From assembly GCF_000292245.2 (NCBI RefSeq), contig NZ_ALPT02000065.1:1-24064 (forward strand): a DNA stretch of 24,064 nt, given 5' to 3'. The notes under the pieces were generated by a model that did not search any database, was not told the origin of the DNA, and saw nothing but the letters and a program-made list of their open reading frames with translations. A program made the translations under genes and the position numbers. Positions 15,522 to 21,172 of the stretch are shown in pieces (position 1 is the first letter of the stretch; the number at the start of each line of letters is the position of its first letter). The stretch comes from Alkalihalobacillus alcalophilus ATCC 27647 = CGMCC 1.3604. GTDB taxonomy: Bacteria; Bacillota; Bacilli; Bacillales; Bacillaceae_D.

Positions 15522-15638
15522 CTGTTTCGCCTCCATAATTAAATTAGGGATAAACCCAAAATCATTATGGTCATATTGGTAACAATTATTCCGAATATTT
15601 AACTGCTTTAACGTGGTATAAAGGTAAAACAAATAAAT

Positions 15639-15672
15639 ATTCGGGATAATAAAAACTTCGGAATAATCTTTT
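15639..15672. repeat. RIT right inverted repeat (34 bp)
   Basis: Perfect inverse of 12173-12206: arms TTCGGGATAA (15640-15649) and TTCGGAATAA (15657-15666), then TCTTTT (15667-15672). An opposite-orientation arm TTATTCCGAA lies at 15586-15595, 54 bp further in, mirroring the left end exactly. A weaker arm TTAGGGATAA is at 15544-15553. Confidence 0.93.
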
Positions 15673-15699
15673 TTATCATGAATTCGGGATAAAAAAGAT
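15657..15699. other. Right attachment region of the RIT element (double core site)
   Basis: Two core-like units lie in series. First, arm TTCGGAATAA (15657-15666), spacer TCTTTT and a degenerate arm TTATCATGAA (15673-15682). Second, arm TTCGGGATAA (15683-15692), spacer AAAAGA (15693-15698) and host istA. The spacers are reverse complements of each other. Joining the outer right arm through AAAAGA to the left-end arm TTATTCCGAA would give a symmetrical site with near-identical 10-bp arms, the expected circle junction. Confidence 0.75.
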
Positions 15700-16503
15700 A
15701 AGGCAAGTGTTGAAGGGTCTGTTGGAGTTATCTCTACGTGGATTATCGCAGCATTAAGAAATACACATTGTTTTAGTATTGATGAATTGAACGAGGAAGT
15801 TCGGAAGAAATTAGAGGAATTCAATCAGCGTCCTTTTACTCGGAAAAAAGGATCTCGTTTGTCAGCATTTGAAGAAGAGGAGAAATTTGCCCTTTCTCCC
15901 CTTCCAGTTACACCTTATAAAATGTCTGAATGGAGAAAATTAAAAGTACGCCCTGACTATCATCTGTCGATCGAGAGCATGTTTTATTCTGTGCCATACG
16001 AATATATTAATCGAGAAGTAGAGGTGAAGCTTTCAGATCATCTCGTTGAAGTCTTTTTCAACCATATGCGTGTGGCATCACATAAACGATTATACGGGAA
16101 GTTTGGACAATCTTCCACCGTTCGTGACCATATGCCTGATAATCATAAGTTATACGTGGATCAAACGCCAGAGGCCGCAATGGAATGGGCTAAAAGTATT
16201 GGAGAATCAACCTTGAGCGTTATACGCTATCTTTTAGATACTTCACAAAATGAAAAACAAGCATTGCAGTCCATTTTTTCATTGAAAAAGGCTGAACGTC
16301 GTTACACTAAATATGAAATTGAACGTGCATGTAAAATGGTAATTTCTATGACTAAAAGACCAACGGTCAAAAGTATTCAAACGATTTTAAAGAACAATAA
16401 AAAGAATGATGCCGAGCAAGAATTGAAACGTACAACAGATATCAGCAAAAATAATTATGGCTTCACGCGAGGAGCTTCTTACTATGGGGGAACGGATAAA
16501 TGA
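15700..16503 (+). pseudogene. istA: IstA transposase, C-terminal part (split)
   Basis: 267 codons continue IstA in frame from the right RIT junction: KASVEG with the catalytic Glu (E254 of the restored protein), then TWIIAALRN and ELNEEVRKKLEEFNQRPF, the usual IS21 sequence after the DDE core, and the C-terminal DNA-end-binding part. No start with a ribosome site exists here (a TTG at 15787 only opens a frame), so the fragment is unlikely to be made. Its end overlaps the istB start by 4 bp (ATGA). Confidence 0.92.
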
Positions 16504-17249
16504 TGAATGAACAAACATTAACCAAATTACATGAAATGAAATTAAGCGGAATGGCGGAAGCCTATAAGGAACAATCATCAAATAAAGATTTTCAAAAGAT
16601 GAGTTTCGAAGAACGTTTTAGTTTACTCGTCGATTTAGAATATTCCCGTCGTAGGAGTAATAAGCTTCAACGCTTGATTAAGACAGCTACTTTTTTGAAT
16701 TCAAATGCATGTATTGAAGATTTGGAATATCACGAAGACAGAAGACTAGATAAAGATTTGATATTAAAACTGGCTAGCGGTGCCTATATCCAAGAAAGCC
16801 ATAATATTATATTGAAAGGACCTACTGGTTCGGGAAAAACATTTTTAGCAACTGCGTTTGGGGTATCTGCTTGTCGCCAATTCTATAATGTTAAATACAT
16901 TCGTTTACCAGAATTATTAGATGAACTGTCTCTAGCAAAATTAGCGGCAGATGGAAGTTATCGGAAATTGCTCAAAAAATATACGAAAGTAAATATACTC
17001 ATCCTTGATGAATGGTTACTGACAGATTTATCAACGGATGAAGCAGCAATTTTATTAGAAATCACAGAATCTCGTCATAAAGTAGCTTCTACTATTTTCT
17101 GTTCACAAATTGACCCTAGTGGATGGCATATAAAGTTAGGAAATGAAACAATTGCGGAAGCAATTCTAGACCGTATTATCCATGACTCTTATCAAATTCT
17201 AATAGACGGAGACGTTTCTATGCGTGAGCGTCATGGATTAGGAGGATAA
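16500..17249 (+). CDS. istB: IS21 helper ATPase IstB
   Basis: A 249-residue AAA+ ATPase that assembles on target DNA and activates IstA in IS21 transposition. Walker A GPTGSGKT is at residues 107-114 and Walker B ILILDEW at 166-172. The IstB N-terminal extension (LHEMKLSGMAEAY) and the C-terminal ILDRIIHDSY motif are also present. It is intact. It starts in an ATGA overlap with the istA end, preceded by GGGGA. Because istA is split by an element with its own minus-strand genes, istB may now be poorly expressed. Confidence 0.95.
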   Translation: MMNEQTLTKLHEMKLSGMAEAYKEQSSNKDFQKMSFEERFSLLVDLEYSRRRSNKLQRLIKTATFLNSNACIEDLEYHEDRRLDKDLILKLASGAYIQESHNIILKGPTGSGKTFLATAFGVSACRQFYNVKYIRLPELLDELSLAKLAADGSYRKLLKKYTKVNILILDEWLLTDLSTDEAAILLEITESRHKVASTIFCSQIDPSGWHIKLGNETIAEAILDRIIHDSYQILIDGDVSMRERHGLGG

Positions 17250-17255
17250 GTGAAT

Positions 17256-17468
17256 ATGACAACTCTAACGAAAAAGGAACTAAAAAAGATGGAAGAATAC
17301 TATTATTGGAGTGGTTACAAAGACTGGCACCCGTTCCCTAAAGAGCTAAAAGCAGAGATTATGAGTGTCTATGGTGAGGAGCCGTTTCCTCATACTTGGA
17401 CGGAGCAGGATATTTGGGAGGGTTCCAGAAAAATGATCATTAACTACTTCGATAACAAATCTAATTAA
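17256..17468 (+). CDS. Small accessory ORF of the IS21 element
   Basis: A 70-residue acidic, aromatic-rich protein (EYYYWSGYKDWHPF, EEPFPHTWTEQDIW). The ATG at 17256 is 10 nt after GGAGG; a GTG at 17250 would be only 4 nt away. It follows istB by 6 bp and precedes the internal terminator and right end, so it belongs to the IS. Function is unknown; many IS21 copies lack such a gene. Confidence 0.6.
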   Translation: MTTLTKKELKKMEEYYYWSGYKDWHPFPKELKAEIMSVYGEEPFPHTWTEQDIWEGSRKMIINYFDNKSN

Positions 17469-17485
17469 TTGAACGCCAAAGAAAA

Positions 17486-17527
17486 GTCCTACAAGATTAT
17501 GTGAATATTAATCTGTAGGGCTTTTTT
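17486..17527 (+). terminator. Internal terminator of the IS21 element
   Basis: CCTACA (17488-17493) with GATTA pairs with TAATC and TGTAGG, followed by CTTTTTT. It ends the istAB transcript before the right terminal repeat. Confidence 0.8.
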
Positions 17528-17534
17528 ATTTAAT

Positions 17535-17623
17535 GGTAAATACATTGGCGTTGTGTGGTAAAATCCTTGTCATTCGGTGGTAAAAAACTTGGCGAGAGTG
17601 GTAAATTCGAGTGGCCGTAATCA
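17535..17623. repeat. IS21 right terminal repeat
   Basis: 89 bp, gap-free imperfect inverse of 11274-11362, ending in GTAATCA. It contains several GGTAAA units, the right-end transposase-binding repeats. Confidence 0.9.
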
Positions 17624-17903
17624 AAATAAGCTCCTTAATGACGGAAGTTTTATATTAGGACCCTTTTTTATTGGGACAATATGGATTTTCCACTTTACGT
17701 TTGGAAATTTCAAACGTTATCTATTAATAAACTTGCTCATCGATTTGTTTTTTTCTTACCCTTTAAACTGGATATTTCAAAGAATGAGACTTTATAAATT
17801 AGTACATTTTACACCAAAACAAATATTTTCTATATTTACATTGTTTTCATTAATGATTTATGGATATAAATTATTATTAAGTCGTTTAAAAATTTTTATT
17901 TAA
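17624..17903 (+). pseudogene. 3' part of the membrane-protein gene split by the IS21 element
   Basis: It begins with the second target copy AAATAAG (17624-17630) and resumes the split frame at CTC (17631), with 90 codons to the stop. Hydrophobic segments are ILGPFFIGTIWIFHFTF, YLLINLLIDLFF and IFSIFTLFSLMIYGYKLLL. Together with 11085-11273 it makes a 153-residue membrane protein. A frame starting at 17577 inside the IS end would produce a hybrid with 18 IS-encoded residues, but no ribosome site supports it. Confidence 0.85.
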
Positions 17904-17911
17904 TAATATTT

Positions 17912-17945
17912 AGAGGTTGCCTCGTTTGGCAACCTCTTATTTACT
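17912..17945 (+). terminator. Terminator of the split membrane-protein gene
   Basis: The perfect 10-bp stem AGAGGTTGCC (17912-17921)/GGCAACCTCT (17928-17937) with a 6-nt loop is followed by a T-rich tract, 8 bp after the gene stop. The next 210 bp to 18156 hold nothing I can recognise. Confidence 0.85.
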
Positions 17946-18156
17946 TTCTATATATGGCTTGGGTAGTGACCGACAGATATGATGTAGTATGTTTGCCATA
18001 TCTTTTTATATTTTAAGTGCTAACGAAACCTTAAATAGATGTTAGGTCCTGAGTAACAACCCACTATTAATTAGAAGATCTTGTAGGCTTCAAAAAAATT
18101 CAAGACCAATTCACAAGAAGGAGTATGAACTTTTTCCCACGCCTTAATTTCTAGCA

Positions 18157-18408
18157 CTAATTTCTCTGAACATAAACTTTAACCAGTTTCTCTACTAACT
18201 TTTCCTTTAGTGAATTATGACCATTTTTTCCACACCATGACTGTAAATCCCGAATGAATTGTGAGTCGGTTGCGATAACTTCTAAAATTTGCCCTTTCCC
18301 CATTTCTTTCACTGCTTTCGCTACACTCATAATAGGTCCTGGGCACTGAAGGCCGCTAGCATCTATTTTTAAATCACAGTTAGCCTTTTTTATTTTGATT
18401 TTATAAAG
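18157..18408 (-). pseudogene. Orphan TusA-domain remnant
   Basis: 83 codons are open on the minus strand with no start codon, ending at TAG. The reading KIDASGLQCPGPIMSVAK, ILEVIATDSQFIRDLQSWC and then a Lys-rich tail is a TusA/SirA domain with its sulfur-carrying Cys in CPGP. The CPGPIM form and the phrase FIRDLQSWC are typical of the TusA module fused to the C-terminus of multidomain CoA-disulfide-reductase/rhodanese proteins rather than of free TusA. I infer that this is the surviving end of such a gene. It cannot be translated as it stands unless the internal ATG of IMSVAK is used. Confidence 0.65.
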
Positions 18409-18495
18409 CTAACCTACGAAGGAAGAAGATCTAGATAAAAAGATAAAAATAAATTATAATCATACTAAACTAATAGGAATTTGAGGTATTTATAA

Positions 18496-18666
18496 ATGAC
18501 TATTTTTAGTCTCTTTAAAGATACATGTCCGACTTGTAAACAAACACTACAACACGATAAGTCTGAAGCTTTAATAGGGCGAATTGTTAAACATTGCCCC
18601 GAAGGTCATTACGAAAAAGAATATCATCCAGCTTTAGAAACTTTTGTAGAGACAATTCGAAACTAG
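18496..18666 (+). CDS. Small zinc-ribbon-like protein (56 aa)
   Basis: A 56-residue protein starting MTIFSLFKDTCPTCKQTL and ending with HCPEGHYEKEYHPALET and a short tail. Cys pairs CPTC and the HCPEGHY element suggest a small metal-binding ribbon. GAGG lies 9 nt before the ATG. It is the only plus-strand gene in this part and ends just before a strong bidirectional terminator. Function is unknown. Confidence 0.65.
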   Translation: MTIFSLFKDTCPTCKQTLQHDKSEALIGRIVKHCPEGHYEKEYHPALETFVETIRN

Positions 18667-18687
18667 ACACTATAATGTTGAATATAA

Positions 18688-18739
18688 AAGAGCTTGAAAA
18701 ACAACCGAATCGAACATTCGGTCGTTTTTTCAAGCTCTT
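18688..18739. terminator. Strong bidirectional terminator
   Basis: AAGAGCTTG (18688-18696) pairs with CAAGCTCTT (18731-18739), and AACCGAAT pairs with ATTCGGT inside, with A- and T-runs in the stem. It separates the convergent zinc-ribbon and cupin genes. Confidence 0.85.
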
Positions 18740-18760
18740 ATCTTTCTTTATTAATGTATA

Positions 18761-19675
18761 TCAGTGACCGTGTTCTTCTTCAGCAGCCATGGCTATAGCT
18801 TTCGTTTCATGAACAGTTCCATATGGATGCTGAGGTGGAGCATAGATAGAGTAAAGCTTAAGTGGTTGATTACCTGTATTGGTCAAGTTGTGCCATTTAC
18901 CAGCGGGTATCACAATCGCATAATCGTCATAGACTTTTTCTTCAAATTCTAGTCGATCTTTGCTGTCACCCATTTGAACAATCCCTTGCCCTTGTTCAAT
19001 CCGTAAGAATTGATCAAGATTTGGATGAATTTCTAAACCAATGTCCTCTCCAACATCAATACTCATCAAAGTGACTTGCAAATGATCTCCTGTCCATAAG
19101 GCGGTACGGAAATTGTTGTTTTGCTTAGTTATTTCTTCAATATCTACTACAAATGGCTCCGCTCCATAATCCATTAGCTCATTTGTGAGTTCATCATCTA
19201 ATGAACTAAATCGTGTAGCGTTTTCTTGTTCACCTGTTAAAGCCCACATAAACACATTTTGAATTTGTGGATGCCCCGTAAGATGAGAACTCTTTTGATA
19301 TTCTTCATACCCCTCTAATTCCAGCTCATAAGCCTTTTCTAAACCATCTCTATAACTATTAAAGGGAATTGTATCAATCTGATATATAGGTTGGATACCA
19401 GTAAGATTGGTATAAAGATTGGTGAAGTGTGTTAATTGAGCTTTGTTCCCTTCTAAAGCCTGAAGAATGCCCTTTTTATGCTTATTAGAAGGCGCAGCAT
19501 TGGCTAACTGTCTATAAAACTTAATGGCTTTGGCCTCCCGTTTAATCCCTTCAAGTATTGCTTCAAAAGCTTGGTCATCCTGCCCGTGATGATTTCTTGT
19601 CATAAAGTCTGGATTATATATGGGTGTGTTAGCATTAGCGTAATATGGATATGGATTTGTGTTAGAATAATACAT
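18761..19675 (-). CDS. Ferritin-like plus cupin domain protein
   Basis: A 304-residue protein. After a Tyr/Asn/Pro-rich N-terminus (YYSNTNPYPYYANANTP), residues about 35-170 are a ferritin-like helical domain (EGIKREAKAIKFYRQLA, then YELELEGYEEYQ). Residues about 190-290 are a cupin: LEIHPNLDQFLRIEQGQG for motif 1 and VIPAGKWHNLTNTG for motif 2, with a metal-type His in each. The ATG at 19675 is preferred because AAGGGA lies about 9 nt upstream; a TTG at 19693 and an ATG at 19684 are too close or unsupported. The sequence GCATATGATA upstream (19708-19717, minus) resembles a mother-cell sporulation -10, and the Tyr-rich start fits a spore protein; both are inferences. Confidence 0.75.
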   Translation of the reverse strand: MYYSNTNPYPYYANANTPIYNPDFMTRNHHGQDDQAFEAILEGIKREAKAIKFYRQLANAAPSNKHKKGILQALEGNKAQLTHFTNLYTNLTGIQPIYQIDTIPFNSYRDGLEKAYELELEGYEEYQKSSHLTGHPQIQNVFMWALTGEQENATRFSSLDDELTNELMDYGAEPFVVDIEEITKQNNNFRTALWTGDHLQVTLMSIDVGEDIGLEIHPNLDQFLRIEQGQGIVQMGDSKDRLEFEEKVYDDYAIVIPAGKWHNLTNTGNQPLKLYSIYAPPQHPYGTVHETKAIAMAAEEEHGH

Positions 19676-19803
19676 TTCATTCATTCCCTTCAATGGTTTA
19701 TCAAACTTATCATATGCCTATGTGAAGAGAATGGACTACTAATGAATATACTTAATTAAAAAAGGGCTTTTGATTAGTTTAATGACTTTTTAGTATTTTT
19801 TGC

Positions 19804-19845
19804 ATTAAAAAAAGAATAGAATAGGATCTACCTAATCTATTCTTT
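19804..19845 (-). terminator. Terminator of the methyltransferase gene
   Basis: AAAGAATAGA (19811-19820) pairs with TCTATTCTTT (19836-19845), and TAGG with CCTA inside. On the minus strand a run of T follows. It lies about 40 bp after the methyltransferase stop. Confidence 0.8.
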
Positions 19846-19886
19846 AGTGTAACTACTAAAGAAAAAATCATTATTGGCTTTTGAAT

Positions 19887-20486
19887 TCACTCTGTTTTTT
19901 GACCGACAAATTGAATAACATGAGACAAGCCATTATGTAAGTCTCCTTCATGTCGGACGACCTCTCCAATAAAAAAGTGAACAATACGCCAATCAGAAAA
20001 GACATTTAGAAATTCTTCGGGTTTGTATAGAAGTTCTAATTTTTGAGGGCCACCACTATTATATGGTATTTGATAATGCGAATAGACTTCCGTAATAAAA
20101 TAACCACCTGGTTTTACTGACTCTTTCACTCCTTGTAGTGTTTTCTTGCGTAACACTTCTGGAAAGTGCCCAAAAATACAGACGATCTCATCCCATATGT
20201 TTTGTTGCCAAACAGCTTCATTTAGATCAACCAGTTGCGTATTAACTTTTACACCTTTCTCATCTGCCAATTTATTCGTTTTTGATAAGCCTGATTCAGC
20301 ATAATCCCAAGCTGAGACGTTCATTCCTTGTTCAGCTAAGAATACAGCATTACGCCCTTCACCTTCTGCAATAGCAAGAGCGTCACCTGATAATGGAAGT
20401 TTTCTCTGCATATCCGCTAAAAACACGTTTGGTTCTGTTCCATAGACGTAGCTCTCATTTTGAAAACGCGTGTTCCATGGGTTCAT
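19887..20486 (-). CDS. Class I SAM-dependent methyltransferase (TehB-like)
   Basis: A 199-residue soluble methyltransferase. The SAM-binding motif I is LAIAEGEGRNAVFLAEQG (about residues 37-54), where the GEGRNAVFLA form is typical of the tellurite-resistance TehB/thiopurine-type subgroup. Motif II is near VSAWDYAESGL, and VKPGGYFITEVYS is the post-core strand. AGGAG lies 7 nt before the ATG. It is transcribed in the same direction as the sulfur cluster but is bounded by a terminator on each side. A role in methylating a sulfur or selenium/tellurium species would fit the neighbourhood but is inferred. Confidence 0.83.
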   Translation of the reverse strand: MNPWNTRFQNESYVYGTEPNVFLADMQRKLPLSGDALAIAEGEGRNAVFLAEQGMNVSAWDYAESGLSKTNKLADEKGVKVNTQLVDLNEAVWQQNIWDEIVCIFGHFPEVLRKKTLQGVKESVKPGGYFITEVYSHYQIPYNSGGPQKLELLYKPEEFLNVFSDWRIVHFFIGEVVRHEGDLHNGLSHVIQFVGQKTE

Positions 20487-20521
20487 TGTCTATCTCCTAA
20501 GTTGTATTTTATAAAAAGTAA

Positions 20522-20552
20522 CACCCTATAATCAAAATAGACATATAGGGTG
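20522..20552 (-). terminator. Terminator after the HesB-like gene
   Basis: CACCCTATA (20522-20530) and TATAGGGTG (20544-20552) form a 9-bp stem. On the minus strand TTACTTTTT follows. It lies 8 bp past the TAA of the HesB-like gene, a tidy gene end that argues the gene was recently functional. Confidence 0.75.
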
Positions 20553-20560
20553 AAAAACGA

Positions 20561-20845
20561 TTAACGAATCACGACAAATTGGCCTGTCCCCAATACATTT
20601 TTCGTATAATCTATTTTGACATTATTGAAATAAACCTTATCTTTCTCAGAAATTAAAAATTGAATACCATCCTGTGCAATGATTACATCATTTTCTAAAG
20701 CTGACTCTTCCAGAGCCAGACGAAGTTGTGGTCCTCCTCAACCAATCCCCATAGTTAAACGGATAAAGGGTTCTACTCCTTGTTTAATTGTATGATTTAA
20801 CAATGTCGCTTCTTTTATAAAATGTCTATCGAAATTTTCACTGAT
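20561..20845 (-). CDS. HesB/IscA-like protein with in-frame UGA (candidate selenoprotein)
   Basis: 95 codons including the stop form one frame interrupted only by TGA at 20738-20740 (codon 36). The reading ends FIRLTMGIG before the TGA and continues GGPQLRLALEESALENDV, IIAQDGIQFLISEKD and NVLGTGQFVVIR. In HesB/IscA-fold proteins the residue before GGP in this glycine-rich turn is the conserved metal- or cluster-binding Cys, and HesB-like members with Sec there are a known bacterial selenoprotein family. A stem-loop with SECIS-like geometry follows (20701-20719). The start is unresolved: GGGAGG is 6 nt before an ATC at 20845, and no ATG is in frame. The alternatives are a pseudogene by a single Cys-to-stop change plus a lost ATG, or a sequence error. 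No sel genes are in the window. Confidence 0.6.
20701..20719 (-). promoter_or_regulatory. Candidate bacterial SECIS stem-loop
   Basis: On the minus strand CTGGCTC and GAGTCAG form a 7-bp stem (one G-U pair) closing a 5-nt loop TGGAA with G as its second base. The loop begins 26 nt after the UGA. Bacterial SECIS elements need a small loop with a G among the first two bases, about 16-37 nt after the UGA, and this fits. Confidence 0.5.
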
Positions 20846-20860
20846 GTTGTACCTCCCTTT

Positions 20861-20897
20861 AAAGAAAAAGGGAACCACCCCGGTTCCCTTTTCTTTT
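20861..20897 (-). terminator. Terminator or attenuator between tusA and the HesB-like gene
   Basis: GGGAACC (20870-20876) pairs with GGTTCCC (20882-20888), extended by AAAAG/CTTTT. On the minus strand TTTTTCTTT follows. It lies only about 10 nt before the ribosome site of the HesB-like gene, leaving no room for a separate promoter in between. Confidence 0.85.
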
Positions 20898-20901
20898 ATA
20901 T

Positions 20902-21129
20902 TTAGCCTTTTTTAATCCAGAACCTAAATACACCATCTTCTTCCGTATCTGATAGTAACTCATGACCGCCAGACTTCGCCCATGCTGCTAGGTCATTTTT
21001 TGCTCCTTTATCAGTCGCATGAATTTCTAGCACTTGACCTGATTCAAGTTCCGTCATAGCTTTCTTTGTTCGAACGATTGGCATTGGACATGCTAATCCT
21101 TTTGCATCTAATACTCTATCTGAGTTCAT
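20902..21129 (-). CDS. TusA family sulfurtransferase (YrkI-like)
   Basis: A 75-residue free TusA/SirA protein, a sulfane-sulfur carrier. The sulfur-binding Cys is C14 in AKGLACPMPIVRTKKAM, followed by the usual EIHATDKGAKNDLAAW and the C-terminal strand. Apart from its first few residues it is very similar to the N-terminal domain of the fusion at 23003-23578, so one probably arose from the other. GGAGG lies 8 nt before the ATG. It is the last gene of the main operon, and a strong terminator follows. Confidence 0.92.
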   Translation of the reverse strand: MNSDRVLDAKGLACPMPIVRTKKAMTELESGQVLEIHATDKGAKNDLAAWAKSGGHELLSDTEEDGVFRFWIKKG

Positions 21130-21172
21130 TTATAAAACCTCCAGTTAATTATTTCTATTTTTTTATCGTTTG

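Larger units (their letters stand above)
12173..15699 (-). mobile_element. RIT (recombinase-in-trio) element inside istA
   Basis: Three consecutive intact tyrosine-recombinase genes on the minus strand fill the insertion, with overlapping reading frames (4 bp and 8 bp) and no cargo, which is the defining layout of RIT elements. The 7-bp sequence AAAAGAT occurs at both junctions (12173-12179 and 15693-15699), and deleting one copy plus the intervening DNA (3520 bp) restores istA exactly. A 34-bp perfect inverted repeat marks 12173-12206 and 15639-15672. Another 20 bp lie between the right repeat and the right AAAAGAT copy. RIT elements are known as a class; their recombination chemistry and target rules are poorly described. 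Confidence 0.9.
11274..17623 (+). mobile_element. IS21-family insertion sequence, interrupted by a RIT element
   Basis: The element is 6350 bp as found and about 2830 bp without the internal insertion. It has 89-bp imperfect terminal inverted repeats, TG/CA ends, a 7-bp target duplication, istA (broken), istB and a 70-codon accessory ORF. It lies in the same orientation as the membrane-protein gene it disrupts. Because istA is split, the copy cannot move by itself unless the inner element leaves precisely or transposase is supplied in trans. Confidence 0.93.

Noticed and set aside
12173..15699. Tn554-type transposon
   Set aside because: Tn554 has two tyrosine recombinases plus a small non-recombinase TnpC; here all three genes are full tyrosine recombinases, as in RIT elements.
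15522..15824. Long N-terminal extension of the first RIT recombinase
   Set aside because: This part is the reading of the element's end repeat plus antisense istA; the segment KDYSEVFIIPN appears both here and at the end of the left istA frame only because of the inverted repeat. The ribosome site supports the start at 15521.
17577..17630. ORF start inside the IS21 right end
   Set aside because: The first 18 codons are IS terminal repeat and target duplication read by chance before the real gene remnant.
18761..19074. Plus-strand ORFs opposite the cupin gene
   Set aside because: They are antisense shadows without ribosome sites or recognisable domains.
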